From assembly GCA_020912385.1 (NCBI GenBank), contig CP087207.1, positions 2,790,001 through 2,854,000 on the forward strand: a stretch of 64,000 nt of DNA, in the 5' to 3' direction. Of the stretch, positions 11,887-23,403 are shown in pieces; position 1 is the stretch's first letter; each line of letters opens with the position of its first letter. The DNA is from Neofusicoccum parvum. Taxonomy: Eukaryota > Ascomycota > Dothideomycetes > Botryosphaeriales > Botryosphaeriaceae. The notes under the pieces are model-generated. The model was given only the letters and a program-made list of their open reading frames with translations, had not been told where the DNA came from and searched no databases. Made by a program: the position numbers and the translations under genes.

Positions 11887-12271
11887 TACTGTGGGTGTGT
11901 GTAAGATGGAGAGGCTGTTGTTTCTGTCTTTTCTTCTTCCTGAGTATACTTTTTGCGGCTCCATGCATGCAGCCGTGCGACCCACGTCAGAGTACATATA
12001 GCTGTTGTTGAAAAGGAATCAAGCCCATCAGCGCACTATTGGGCGAGCTCCTCAAGCTTGATCCCCTTTGATATCGTATACGAGAGCGGTTCGCGTCTAC
12101 TGTGGTGATTGGATGAAGTCTCGCGGGACTGGATAACGTCCGAGAACGACCTTCCGGCAGCTTGCGTATTACCGAGCTTGCTTCGTGGATCCAGATGCTA
12201 CGACAGCATATACTCCGGACCCAGTGGGATGTCCATTGGCTTGCAGGTTGCATTTTCTCTTCCAAGCCAGC
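11887..12271. other. Convergent 3' intergenic region
   Basis: This 385-bp stretch lies between the stops of the FAD oxidase (+) and SEN15 (-). No recognisable gene or RNA was found, and it presumably carries both 3' untranslated regions. Confidence 0.6.
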
Positions 12272-12838
12272 TCAATTCTGCCTTGGCTTGACCAGGCCAT
12301 CGTGCACCAGATAGTACACCACAGTGCTGTCGTCTTCCAAAATGCCCAACATAACCCTCTTCGTCGTCCTCCACCTGTTCACCTTATCCTCTACACGCAC
12401 ATCCTCTGGCAGCGGCGGAACCTCGCCAATGGCATCGAACACCTCGCCCATGCGGCGCAGACTCCACTTCTCGCGCAGATGGCTTGGCAACACCCACTCG
12501 CGCTCGGGCGACGGATCCTCAGGCTGCTCGCCCTTCTTCTTCCTCCGCGCCTCTTCCTTCAGCAGCTCGATCTGCTCGTCCGGGTGGACGTAGAGGCGGC
12601 GCGGCGGCAGGCCAGACACGAGCGGGCGCGGGAGCGGGGCGTGCGGCGGCAGCGGCGAGTGTGTGTGCAGCTGGAGGGAGGTCCACTGGTGCTGGTGCTG
12701 CAGGTTGTGCTGGACCTGCAGGGCCAGCGCGTGGTGGGCAACGGTCTGCGGGGCGGGCGGTGGTCTGCGTGGGAGAGCGGTTTGGATGTGCGTCGCGAGC
12801 GCTGAGAGCGCGGGCGAGTCGTCGTGGGCGGCGCTCAT
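12272..12838 (-). CDS. SEN15: tRNA-splicing endonuclease subunit Sen15
   Basis: Structural subunit of the nuclear or mitochondrial-surface tRNA-splicing endonuclease (Sen2-Sen34-Sen15-Sen54), which excises introns from pre-tRNAs. It is a single-exon gene of 188 aa. Residues 1-95 are Ala/Pro/His/Gln-rich. The conserved Sen15 fold then shows RRLYVHPDEQIELLK, EWVLPSHLREKWSLRRMGEV and the C-terminal DDSTVVYYLVHDGLVKPRQN, the hallmark ending of fungal Sen15. Sen15 lacks catalytic residues and pairs with Sen34. The ATG at 12838 is the first in frame. It is transcribed divergently from the DUF2985 gene across about 710 bp. Confidence 0.9.
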   Translation of the reverse strand: MSAAHDDSPALSALATHIQTALPRRPPPAPQTVAHHALALQVQHNLQHQHQWTSLQLHTHSPLPPHAPLPRPLVSGLPPRRLYVHPDEQIELLKEEARRKKKGEQPEDPSPEREWVLPSHLREKWSLRRMGEVFDAIGEVPPLPEDVRVEDKVNRWRTTKRVMLGILEDDSTVVYYLVHDGLVKPRQN

Positions 12839-13551
12839 AGCCGATGCTGAAGAGGCTGGATAGCAAGGGCGATAGCGTCAAGTAAGGTTTGTTGGCGTGC
12901 TGATCGATAGAGGTGGACTGTTCGTAGTCGGTCCACAGCAGCGCTGGTCGACTTTTTGCAGTGAGGACCGAATACGATTCACGAAAATGCGGCGGCTTGC
13001 TGACTCGCACGGCGCAGCGGCCACCCCAAATGGCCGCCCAAGTCGCGCCGCGCACCCCGCAGACCCTGCCGTTGATCGCAGCTGCTCCCGGCCTGGACCA
13101 TTTGCACCCACTCCCGCCTCCCTGTGCGCGCGCAGCTGAACGCGAATACGACGTGACGACTCTCAACGAGATATCCTCCGCTAATGACAGCCGCGACCCG
13201 TCTTGGCCTGCGTGGCAAGCTGCTACTTATTCTCCCTTCCGTCCCTGTTTCTGCCGCTTGGCTCTGCTGCACCACTGTGTGATGCCAGCGACGGCCCAAT
13301 TCGCCTCTACTGCTCGCCCGTCACACCTATCCCGTGGCGCAGTCCAGCTGCCATCGACGTGATTCGTCCCCAGCGACGCGCCAGCCACCAAGGCACGTAG
13401 GTGCGCCGCTCCCCGTGTTTCAGCGCAAGCAAGTAACTCACCCGGCTAACATGTGTTGATATAGGCCAAGCAACAATCCCTACACTACTTTTTGCCTCCT
13501 CCGCCCTATTTCCCTCCTACCTCCCAAACGGAAGCCTTCCCTCCCTTCACC
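12839..13551. other. Divergent promoter region, SEN15 / DUF2985 gene
   Basis: This 713-bp region lies between two divergent starts. Open frames here are fragments with no recognisable content. A GTAGGTGCG...ATATAG pair near 13399-13466 could be a 5' leader intron of the DUF2985 gene, because the second half looks like a polypyrimidine-rich leader; this is inference only. Confidence 0.45.
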
Positions 13552-15161
13552 ATGGCTTCCCCCCAGCAGAACGACGCTGGGTCCGCGCCTCCTCCCACTA
13601 CAGCCGTCGAATCGTCGTCCTCCCCCACTTCGCCGAGCTCTGCTTCGCCTGCCGCGAACAGACCAGCATTACCGGCCGTCGCCCGCTCTTCGACCGCGTC
13701 GCTCGCCTCAAACGCGACCAGCCGCCTGCGTAGCGCCTCGCTCAAGCTGCTCGATACGGACTTGCCGCCAGGCTTCATGGCCGCGACGGGCGGCGCGGCG
13801 GCGCGCATGCACTCGGTTTCCGACATCCGGCGCGGCAGTCTAGGCGGTGGCAGTCCGATCAGCCCCGTCAGCAGGCGCGACAGCGACCTGTCCAGCGGGC
13901 GACGGAAGTTTAGCAGGACGGGGACAGGACTCAGCATAAAAGCGCAGGAAGAGCCGTTGAAGGAGGAAGAGAGGACATCCGATGGGAAACTCATGGCTGG
14001 CGGAACGGAGCTCGAGACGCTCAAATCCGTGACGAACGAGTCCGCGGCGGGTGGGAACAGCAATAATGGTGGCGCGGAGATTGAGCGTGCGAAAGACTCG
14101 TCTGCGTCGAGCGCTACCAGGACCGTCACGGTGGACACGGAGACGCCTGTCACGTACGACAATGGGTACCTGCCTCCTCCGACGCTACCCTGGACCACTT
14201 CTACGGCTCTGGCCCTTAAAGCGTACGGGAAATGGGTTCTGACTATCCCTGGTTTCTTGATAACGCTCTACGTAAGTTCAGACTCTTTGTACACATCAAT
14301 TGCAGCTTAGCCCAGGACTAACAAAAACACCAGGGTCTCAACGTCGTCGCCTGGGGCGGCATGCTCTTCCTCCTCCTCTGCAACGCCGCACCCGCCATGT
14401 GCGTGCCCACCTGCAACGACATCAACTCCCCCCGCCGCATCTGGATCGAGATCGACAGCCAGATCCTCAACGCGCTGTTCTGCGTGACAGGTTTCGGCCT
14501 GATCCCGTGGCGCTTCCGCGACTGGTGGTGGTGGGGCGTGTGGCGGCTCGGCTACGGCAAGGCCTCGTGGGGCGCGACGCGCGCCGACCGCAAGCTGTAC
14601 GGCCTGCGCGTCCTGGCCGGCATCAACCGCGGCTGGTTCAGGCTGGCGGGCAGCCAGGAGCTCCCGCCGCTCTACCCGGAGCACGCCGACCCGCAGAACC
14701 CCCAGAAGCCCAAGAAGCCAAAGGAGAAGGCCGCGCAGGCGACCGTGAGGGAGGAGCTGCCGACCGGCATCGAGCTGAACGCCCTGCCGTGGCCCGTCTA
14801 CAAGACGCCCGACCCCCCGCCTACGGGCAAGCGCGCCCCGCCGACGAGGCACTGGAAGATGGATTTCGTGGTGTGGTGTAATGTGGCGAATACGTTCCTG
14901 CAGGGCTGCTTGTCGGGGTTCATGTGGGGGTTGAACCGGTACGATCGGCCGTCGTGGTCGACGGGGTTGTTCGTCGCGCTGGCGTGTATCGTCGCGGCGA
15001 TGGGTGGCCTTTGCATGTTTTTGGAGGGGAAGGCGGTCAAGAAGATCGAGGGCGTGCCGATGGAGTCGTGGAAGGGCGATGGGTGGGAGGCGGATGAGGA
15101 GAAACGGACGGGAGCGATGCCTGGGGATGCGACGAAGGCTTTTGAGCCACCGAAGAAGTAA
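13552..15161 (+). CDS. DUF2985 family membrane protein
   Basis: Fungal multi-pass membrane protein of the DUF2985 family, function unknown. Exons are 13552-14271 and 14334-15161 (515 aa), and the intron has a GGACTAAC branch site. Residues 1-210 are a low-complexity Ser/Ala/Thr-rich, probably cytosolic region with likely phosphorylation sites. The conserved part begins at LPWTTSTALALKAYGKWVLT and continues with VVAWGGMLFLLLCNAAPAMC and CNDINSPRRIWIEIDSQILN, both family hallmarks. Two more hydrophobic segments occur late (LFVALACIVAAMGGLCMFLE). The Trp/Arg-rich block around FRDWWWWGVWRLGYGK is also typical. The start is placed at CACC-ATG-GC. An in-frame ATG at 13492 would add 20 residues. Confidence 0.85.
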
Positions 15162-15466
15162 AGTGAAATAGTGTAGTTGGCACTTGATGAAATTCGAAAG
15201 ATACCCCGTTTTCTTCTTTAGGAATCATTGTGTGGTGTAATTGCTTGTGGTATAGACGAGGTGTTGATAGAAACTTGTAGTTTGCCGGATATATTAAGAC
15301 TTGCACTGTAGATAACGATCTATGCCACTACCTCATCCTTGCGCATACTCCTACGCGTACCCAAAGACTCTATGTTGTCTTCAATACGAACAGTTTGCCG
15401 CGTGCCTGACCAAGGTCTTGCCCAAATCCTCAACATATACAGTTAGATACTCCCCGCGGAGTGACA
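15162..15466. other. Convergent 3' intergenic region
   Basis: This 305-bp stretch lies between the stops of the DUF2985 gene (+) and the HET gene (-). No coding or RNA feature was seen. Confidence 0.55.
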
Positions 15467-17641
15467 TCACACAAGACATATATCTCTTTCAGGAATATCC
15501 ACGTTATCCACCATCTCGCCGTTCATGATCTCATCGACGTAGCAGTAACCCACAAGAAGAAAGTTGTTGCCATGAGGTCTCAGGACAAATGGCCAACCGG
15601 CTCCATATATGATGCTGATCACATCGCCCTCCTTGATGCGTCCAGGCCCTATTCCACCATGCCCATCATCTGTGGCAAATAATCTCCGCCCACGGCAAGC
15701 CAAGCCGGCTCCTGCACGAAAGTCCTTAAACCTCGGCTCGTATTGAGACAAGTCCACGGCTTCCTGCGCGATGCTATCTTCTTGGGAAATATACTGAGTG
15801 TAGATCTTGTAAGCCTCCCAGGCGTTGGCGAACGTCGAGAACCCGTCACGGGCCCCTTTGGCCACATGCCTCGAGGTCTCCCCGAAGTCGATGTTGGCGC
15901 AGAGCGTCCTCGCGATGCGGCCTTCGCGCAGCGGCCCGTCCTCCAGCCGGCCTCTCAGGTACTCCCCGGCGCGCAGGATCCACTCGTCCAGGCTCCTCGC
16001 CTTCCGGGACTCGCCGAAGCCGCGCGAGAGCGGCCACCACTCCTCGTCGGGCCGCCCTTCCTCCACGTAGCCGTGGCCGAAGACGCCGGTCAGGACGCTG
16101 CCCTCGCCGGTCGAGGCGACCCTGGCGCAGACCTTCCCGCGGAGAACCAGCCCGCGCGGGACCTCGGCGGAGAACCTCAGGCTCTGGGTCCTGCCGCCGG
16201 CGGCGGCCATCTTGCCGCTGTTGTGGTCGGCGTAGTCCCACCAGAGGTCGTTGTAGGTCAGGGGCAGCGTCCAGTCCGGTATCCAGGACGGCCGGCGGAC
16301 GGCGTCGGGGTCGCTGTTGACGAGCGCGAGGACGCCGAGCGCGTTCCAGGCGCACGACGACGGCAGCGGGCACGTCGGGTGGTCTTTGGTGAGCAGCTTG
16401 ACCGCCATTTCCCGGTACACTTGGTCTTCGGCCGCGTTGTAGTCGACGTCCGGCATCTCTTCTTGACGGCACAGCGCGCCCATGGCGAAGATTTTGTCCC
16501 TCGGGTTCGTGGCTTTCAAGGGGCGGCAGAGGCGGAGTAGATTTTTCGTTCCGTTGACTTTGGAGCACGAGAGGGAAGCGTTCTTCTCTGCGCCCATCCA
16601 AGAGGTGATTTTGAGGTTGTAGAACAGCCTAGCCGTGTGGACTTTTGGTTGCCACGGGTTCTCCGGTGTATGGAAGTCTCGAAATATAGTGCGAAGAAAC
16701 CCAATCTCGTCAAGATCTTCGAGGAAAGAGCAGAGTATCGTGAAGTCTTCGTGCAGTCTCTTGTTATCATGGCCAGTATTGCTGAATTCATCGCTCCCAC
16801 AAAGAACCATCGGGTCATGGGAAAGTGAGGCTTCTTGCACCACCCAAGTGCGGGTAAACCACGGGGCTGAGAGGATGGCAACAAGAGCAGATATGGTTCC
16901 TACGGACTGTTTCTGCATGATCGGCCTCAAAGTTGTCTTTTTTATACCTGCGTTTGGCATCCCACTCGTATTGGCTTGGTCAAGAAACTCTGAGAAAAGC
17001 GTAAAAGCGTTGGAAAAGTACTCCTCGCACTTGGGTCCTCGAGGTACGCCGAGGAAGATGATCGCTGTTGAGGCTTTAGAGAAAATGGCTCCCATCTGAG
17101 GCACTTGGTGGTTCATTTCGTCCAGGTCAGATTGCTGGATACAAAACTGGTCGATCCAGAATCGGAAATGACGATCTTTCTGGTCTTTCTGGTCTTGCAG
17201 ATCGAGATAAGCCCTGACTGCTACCAGGGGACCTCCGCTGATATCAAGCCAGAGTCCCTTGAATTTCTCTGGCTCCTCGACTTCTTTCCCATTTGGCCAT
17301 CGGTAAGACAGTGCGCAATACGGAGGAGCGTCATCGAGGAGTACATGCTGGACTCTAAAGCCGGGAGAGCCGGTAGGCTCCAGAGAGGCAACGGGTTCGA
17401 ATTCGATCAGTCGTATTTCGCCTTCCTTCAGCGGAGAGTAGGTGATGTCAAGAGATGTACATTCCCACCAGGGTGCCATCTTTTGAAGCGATGTCGTTGG
17501 TGCAAGGCTGAGAGCATGCCCCACAGCTGAGGTGAATAAAGCGGGGTGGTTGGCCCCCAAAGCGTGGCTTGCAGAACAATCAGCCTTGTTTATACTTGGA
17601 TTAGCTTCCAAATGCCCTGACTCGTTGTTGCACAATGTCAT
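15467..17641 (-). CDS. Heterokaryon incompatibility (HET) domain protein
   Basis: HET-domain protein of the large fungal family involved in non-self recognition and programmed cell death. It is an intronless 724-codon frame. The HET domain begins near residue 108 with PPYCALSYRW and continues with FWIDQFCIQQSDLDEMNHQV and MGAIFSKASTAIIFLG, the three classic blocks. The C-terminal YCYVDEIMNGE motif is also typical. A small DQKDQKD duplication sits in the domain. The start is uncertain: a TATA-like ATATTTAAAG lies only about 30 bp upstream of the ATG at 17641, so the in-frame ATG at 17479 (MAPWWECTSLDITYSPL) may be the true initiator. The trigger or partner is unknown. Confidence 0.86.
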   Translation of the reverse strand: MTLCNNESGHLEANPSINKADCSASHALGANHPALFTSAVGHALSLAPTTSLQKMAPWWECTSLDITYSPLKEGEIRLIEFEPVASLEPTGSPGFRVQHVLLDDAPPYCALSYRWPNGKEVEEPEKFKGLWLDISGGPLVAVRAYLDLQDQKDQKDRHFRFWIDQFCIQQSDLDEMNHQVPQMGAIFSKASTAIIFLGVPRGPKCEEYFSNAFTLFSEFLDQANTSGMPNAGIKKTTLRPIMQKQSVGTISALVAILSAPWFTRTWVVQEASLSHDPMVLCGSDEFSNTGHDNKRLHEDFTILCSFLEDLDEIGFLRTIFRDFHTPENPWQPKVHTARLFYNLKITSWMGAEKNASLSCSKVNGTKNLLRLCRPLKATNPRDKIFAMGALCRQEEMPDVDYNAAEDQVYREMAVKLLTKDHPTCPLPSSCAWNALGVLALVNSDPDAVRRPSWIPDWTLPLTYNDLWWDYADHNSGKMAAAGGRTQSLRFSAEVPRGLVLRGKVCARVASTGEGSVLTGVFGHGYVEEGRPDEEWWPLSRGFGESRKARSLDEWILRAGEYLRGRLEDGPLREGRIARTLCANIDFGETSRHVAKGARDGFSTFANAWEAYKIYTQYISQEDSIAQEAVDLSQYEPRFKDFRAGAGLACRGRRLFATDDGHGGIGPGRIKEGDVISIIYGAGWPFVLRPHGNNFLLVGYCYVDEIMNGEMVDNVDIPERDICLV

Positions 17642-18760
17642 ATCCTCGAATCTGACTTCCTCACTGGCGCCTTTAAATATGTCCTCAAAAGGACAGTGAT
17701 TTATGGGTTAGTACTTGAACTACCCATGCCACCTGCCTCTAAAGCCTACCTCTGACTTGCACAAAATTAGCCTCTTCTCACCTTCATCCCCTCATGAAAC
17801 CACTCTCCATGCTCAGATATTCCGCATTAAACAACGGCTGCATCGTAAATAGAGTTGGTATACTCTCCACAGGCCTAATCTCCTCCCTCTCGCCTATTGC
17901 ACGGAGCTAGCTCAACAGTGCCAGCGTCATCTTGTGGGTGGGCCTACACGTCAGCATGTAGGTGGATACCTACGCCATGAAGTGCGTCAATGAGGGGAGA
18001 AGGGTAGTCCTCGTCTCGGTGAAAAAGTCAAAGAGCTCAGCATCGCGGGCTAGAGTCGGTGAGTAGTGTAGCTAGGGTACGGGCGGTATGAGCGAAGATG
18101 ATAGTGATATAGAAAATGAGCGCTTGGTGGGGCTTGCTGTACACTATCGGGGTAAATAGTAGGGAGGCATAAGCGAGAATGAAAGTACGAGAAAGAAGAG
18201 GAAGGAACAAGCCAGCCAACAAGAGAAGCAAAAAGGTAACGACGAACCCAATAACAAAACTATCGCTGACAGAATGCAGTGGTCTTACAACATCTGTCTG
18301 CCGGATCCTGACTTACAACTACGATAGAACAGACTCTAATAGGCACCGTCTGTTTTTCCACGACATGGTTCGAACACAGAATCACCCGTGTTAGGACCTC
18401 ATCCCTATATGAGATCCGCCCGGCTTACTGCATCCGCGATGCGGGCTTCCACGACGTGGTGCTGAGGGATTTTCCGCTGGATGGGCTTATAAACCGAACC
18501 GAAGGGCCATCTGGTCAGTCACGCACTTGCACGAGAAACTGGTAGAAGGAGCGGATGCCGACAAGACACACGCGGTAGGCATGCGCCTCAACGCAAGTGA
18601 AGCGAACGCGCCCCAGACGCGTCCCAATACGTCACCGTTACTCGCCGGGCACACCCTCCCACAACACCCGCCTGCTCAACACACAGCCACCACCTGCGCG
18701 GCCTCTCTCCGCGGCAGCAAAGCAGCCCGCGTCTCACTCCAGCAACCCACACCCCCCACG
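17642..18760. other. Divergent intergenic region with a possible small membrane frame
   Basis: About 1.1 kb between the HET gene (-) and the DUF7918 gene (+). A TATA-like ATATTTAAAG on the minus strand (17671-17680) belongs to the HET promoter. On the minus strand about 18037-18310, a frame encodes two hydrophobic stretches (LLLLAGLFLPLLSRTF and ALIFYITIIFAHTARTLATL). It may be a small membrane protein or remnant, but no gene model could be completed. Confidence 0.4.
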
Positions 18761-20185
18761 ATGCCAACCTACAAGAACGTCACGCTCTCCCTCCGCTCGT
18801 CCGCGCACGAGACGGCGCCGCTCCTCGAATTCCCGCCGCCGCCGCACCTGCCCATCCGCGTCGAGGACGTCGCGTCCGCCACCGCCGCCGTCTACGTGCT
18901 CGCGTCGCCGGGCCTTGGCTTCTGGATCGCGTACCACGTCAAGCCGCCGGTGCCGCCGGACACGCGCTTCTTCGTGTTCAAGCTGTTCATGGACGGGCGC
19001 CACGTCGTCTCCTGGGCCGTGGGCGAGGAGGACGAGTGGAAGGGCAAGACCATGTTCGGGCTGTTTGAGAACCACGAGTGGCGCGGCGGCGTGGAGAAGA
19101 GGGCGTTTGCGTTTGCGTGCAAGCCGGAGAGGGATGTGGATGCGGTGACGGATCATGAGAGTAGGGTGTTGGAGGTCAGGGTGTTCCGCGCAGGTGCGAG
19201 GAAGAGGATTCAGAGGGAGGCGCCGGAGCTGATGGAGACGGAGGTGGGGAAGGACGGGGCGGGAGGCATTGAGTGAGTGTGCCCTTTCCAGTTCGGGTTC
19301 TCTCTTTTTCTTTTTTTTCTGTCCTTTCTTGGAAGATGAAGATGATAAACTGACGGGCAATCCAGTCTCGTCAATGCCGGATGCCTCAAGAAGGAGAACC
19401 CGAAGCGCTTCTACAGATTCGCTCTCATAGACAGTCTGAAGAAGCCGTATGTGACGTTTCGATACTACTACCGCTCTCTTGGTATGTTTAGCGCAAACGT
19501 CACATACTTGGTACATGACTAACCGCTTGCAGAACAGCTCAAGACCCTGGGCGTCGTTATCGAGGGGGGAGATGGCGAAGACGAGGCCGTTACCGATAGT
19601 GGAAACGGCTTCCAGGATCTGGATCTCTCCTTCCTCAGCAACGGTGACGCTAATTCTCCTTCGACCATTGTTGAGCAACCCACAACTTTGGATCGCGAAT
19701 CTCCACCGCTGGTAGCTCAGGAGAGCCTCAACTCGGCCGTTTCAAGTCACAATGGCGACCCCGAGGCTAATGTTCCTAGTGCTCCGACATCCATCACGGA
19801 GGCTGCCGACCTCATGAGGCATGTTGGTTTCTCTGCCGATATTGAGCCTCCGCACACTCCGAGCCCGTCGACGCCAGCGACAAGGCGCAACTCGTCGAAA
19901 TCTTCGCCTTGGAGTCCGCCGAAGAGTGCTACAATGGCGATGAGGAATTCGGCAGTGATTCCGATGAGGGTACCGGACAGTCCGACGAAGGGTTCGGTGG
20001 CGGACATGGCGGTGGTTGGGGCCCTGACCGGGCAGGACTGGCTCAAGCGCACTCCCAGCCCCGACCGAAGTATGTACAGGGAATTCGACTCGCCTGCGCC
20101 GGGTGCGAGTCGGCAGGGCAGGAAGTCGCCCACGGGCAAGCTCAAGGACATCCTGAGAAGGGCATTGCGGCGCGGAGATCCGTGA
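18761..20185 (+). CDS. DUF7918 domain protein
   Basis: Fungus-specific protein with an N-terminal DUF7918 beta-rich domain, function unknown. Exons are 18761-19272, 19366-19481 and 19533-20185 (426 aa). The introns end at TCCAG and TTGCAG and join in frame. The domain runs from MPTYKNVTLSLRSSAHET through FFVFKLFMDGRHVVSWAVGE and KTMFGLFENHEW to VLEVRVFRAGARKRI and, after intron 1, RFYRFALIDSLKKPYVTFRY. The C-terminal 200 residues are Ser/Pro/Thr-rich and likely disordered, ending in a basic segment (KLKDILRRALRRGDP). The ATG at 18761 is chosen because upstream in-frame sequence lacks domain similarity. No catalytic motif is seen. Confidence 0.82.
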
Positions 20186-20580
20186 GAGACGGGAGCGAAG
20201 GCCTCTGGAGGGGTAGGAGAAGATCGCGAAGGCTTCCACGGTTCTCGAAGGCGCTAGGGTAGTGTGGGGAAAAAGGCCGAGGGTGGAGCGTGTTTGGCCC
20301 CGGGATTTCAGAAAAGCGGAGAATGCAAGGCACGGCGCAGCGATTGGCTTTCATCCTGCGACGTCACTTTGAGTTGTCAGCTGGGGGGCCCACCTGACGA
20401 ACATGACACTGGCTTGCGCCCGGGGAAAGCTCGAGCGGAAGGTTGTCTCAGTCTCTCCACCTCTTCTCACGGCCTACCCGCTATAGACCCTTTTCGACAT
20501 TCTTTCACCTAATAGACATCTTCAAGCATCGTTACAGAGCGCAGCGTCGCCAAGTTCCCTGCCGGTACCTTCCTGACGCA
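20186..20580. other. Intergenic region upstream of the glutaminase A-like gene
   Basis: This 395-bp stretch between two plus-strand genes should hold the DUF7918 3' end and the promoter of the secreted enzyme. No other feature was recognised. Confidence 0.5.
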
Positions 20581-23403
20581 ATGCGGACTCCCGCAGCCGC
20601 GTGTGCGGCCGCCGCGGCGATGCTGACAGGCATCGTCACGGCGTCGTCGCTGACCCCGCCTGTGCTGCCGCTCACGGTGCGCACGCCGTACATGAGTACC
20701 TGGTTGAACAATGCCAGGGACGAGCCGTGGAGCAAATGGCCGATGTTCTGGACGGGGGACGAGGTATGCAGCCCCGGAATCCGGCAGCGCGTTGAGGGGA
20801 GCTATGCCTCGTTCTCCTCATCCGCATGCAGACAACCCCGGCTTCACGCACGCTGACCACGCGACAATTCCCAACAGATCGGCTTCTCGCTGCTTGCCGC
20901 GGTCCCGGACACGCATACCGTCTACCCGCTGTTGGGTCGCCCGCACGACTCCCTGGATCCGAGCGGCCACGGAGAGGGGTAAGACAGCCCTATCACCACC
21001 TCAGCCTTGCGGAATGCAGCAGCAAGCTAACCCATTGGCCGCGGCAGGTACAACGTCTCGCGCGCCATCTACAAGGGCGCCAAATACGATGCCTCGACCA
21101 CCAACCTGACGTACTCCATCCCCGCTCCGTCCCACAAGCACGAGCCGCTCGAGCTGGTGTTGTCCTTCCTCTCGCCCATCACCCCGACCTCAACCTTGCG
21201 CCAGTCCATTCCCGCCTCGTACGTATCGGTACATGTCACGGGTACCTTCGACATTGATGTGTACATTGATGTGAACGGACAATGGGTCAGCGGACACCGG
21301 GATGCGCGCATTGTGTGGGACTTCTCGCACAACGCCCTGGACGAGCAGCACCGCCTGAAGACATTCAAGGTGACCAGGGAGGAGGAGCTGCTCTTCACCG
21401 AGAACCGCTTCGGTGGAAATGCTCAGGCTGAATGGGGCTCGCTGTACTTCACGGCGCCTTCGGTACGTTCGGAAGACGCGGATGCAGGGGATTTGAACGC
21501 TGACAGTAGGCTAGGACGTCCGCCACGAGTGCGGTACATCTGCCATCCTCCGCCAGCGCTTCTCTGCCACGGGAACACTGGAGAACGTGGTGGATGATGC
21601 CTTCCGCAGCATCATGGACGAGGAGCCCGTATTTGCCTTCTCCAAGTCGTTCAGGCTTTCCGGAAACAGCTCCGAGCCCGCCAGCGACAGCGTTGTGTTT
21701 ACCATGGCTCACATCCAGGACGAAGTCGTCCAGTTTGCCTCCGCACGGGGCCTGACGTACATGCGTCCTCTCTGGAAGTCGTGGTTTGGCGATGTTGAGA
21801 AGCTTCTCACGTACCACTACCTCGATTTTGCCAATGCTGTGGCCCTCGCCGACAAGTACTCGGCCCAGCTCGCCATTGATGCCTACCAGTCGGGTTCGGA
21901 GAACTATGTAGACATTGTCGCTCTCAGCGCTCGCCAGGTCATGGGTGCCACCAGCTTCTCAGGCACTCCCGAAAATCCGGTCCTCTTCCTGAAGGAGATT
22001 TCTTCCAACGGCAACTCGCAAACCGTAGACGTCATCTTCCCAGCTTGGCCGTTCTTCCTGTACACCAACCCTCGCTGGGGTGCGTGGCTTCTCGAGCCGC
22101 TTATTGAGCACATGAACAGCGGGCAGTACCCCAATGACTACTCGATGCACGACCTCGGCTCACATTTCCCCAACATGACGGGCTACCCTGACGGCAATGA
22201 CGAGTACATGCCCGTCGAGGAGTGCGGAGACATGTTGATTATGGGCCTGTCGCTCGTCAATTCTCTTACTTATGGCAACGGCCACGAGTCTCAATCCATC
22301 TGGGCTACTATGGGCAGCACTCACTACGACGAGGAGGCCGAGAACCCGTTCCACTTGACCACAAGCGAGTACGATGGTTTCGAGCACATTGATAGCACGT
22401 GGGGCGGTGGCGCGAAGGGTGCTAAGCAGGCTCAGAAGTGGCTGAGTAAGAGCTACAATCTCTGGCAGCAGTGGACGGGCTATCTGGTTGAATTCAGCTT
22501 GAGACCCCACAACCAGCGTAAGTGCTCTTACCCCAGCACGTCAGACGGAACAATACTGACTAGCGTAACTAGTTTCCACCGATGACTTTGCTGGCTGGCT
22601 TGCTCTTCATTCCAACCTTGCCCTCAAGGGTATCGTTGGTATCAAGGCTATGAGCGAAATGGCAGCTACCCTAGAGAACGACGAGGACGTCAAGTACTAC
22701 CAGGCAAGTTCCCATTCGGGTGAAAGAAACGAATGAATGACTAACCGTCATGCAGAACATTTCCGAGGTGTACGTTGAGAAGTGGCAGGGATATGCCATC
22801 TCGCGTGACGGCTCGCATGTCAAGCTCGCCTACGACTGGTACGGCAGCTGGACGACGATCTACTCGCTCTACGCCGACGCCCTCCTCTGCTTCCACCCGA
22901 CCATCACCAACACCAGCGCCGCCTCGGCCCACCACAACGAGGAGCCCTACGTGCCCGACCAGAAGGGCAGCGGCTCGCAGTCGCCGCTCAAGCACCACCA
23001 CGACCCGTCCAGCCAGCTGCCGGGCTCCCGCAAGGCCATCACCTCGGACTTCATCCCGCACCACGTGTACAAGATCCAGTCGGACTGGTACGCGGCGGTG
23101 ATGCAGGAGTACGGGCTGCCGCTGGACTCGCGGCACCTGTACACCAAGTCGGACTGGGAGTTCGAGGCGGCGGCGGTCACGTCCAAGAAGGTGCGCAGCG
23201 ACCTGCTCAACCGCGTCGCCACCTGGCTCAACGAGACCGGCACCGACCGCCCCTTCACCGACCTCTACGAGACCGAGTCCGGCGAGTTCCCCGGCCCGCA
23301 CTTCTTCGCCCGGCCCGTCGTCGGCGGCCACTTTGCTTTCCTGGCGCTCGAGCGCGCGTGCGGCGGCACCGGCATGGCGCCGTTTGATGCGTGGGAGGAG
23401 TGA
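20581..23403 (+). CDS. Secreted glutaminase A-like protein (DUF5127/DUF4965/DUF1793)
   Basis: Extracellular protein of the fungal glutaminase A (GtaA) family; characterised members hydrolyse L-glutamine. Exons are 20581-20763, 20878-20978, 21048-21462, 21515-22517, 22573-22703 and 22756-23403 (826 aa). A signal peptide is followed by the family opening LTPPVLPLTVRTPYMSTWL and FWTGDE-IGFSLLAAVPDT. The central region contains TVDVIFPAWPFFLYTNPRWG and the DUF4965 block DLGSHFPNMTGYPDGNDEYM with EECGDMLIM. The DUF1793 end carries GDWYGSW-like YDWYGSWTTIYSLYADALL and RPVVGGHFAFLAL. Many N-glycosylation sequons are present. Intron 5 must use a GC donor (CAG|GCAAGT) to keep the frame. Confidence 0.88.
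22704..22755 (+). other. GC-AG intron
   Basis: This 52-nt intron starts GCAAGTT directly after CAG and ends GACTAAC...ATGCAG. The only nearby GT donor shifts the frame, while the GC donor joins YYQ to NISEVY in frame. CAG|GCAAGT is the strong consensus known for U2-type GC-AG introns. Confidence 0.8.

Noticed and set aside
12519..13166. 215-codon minus frame overlapping SEN15
   Set aside because: Out of frame with SEN15, Ala/Pro/Arg-rich, and it crosses the divergent promoter.
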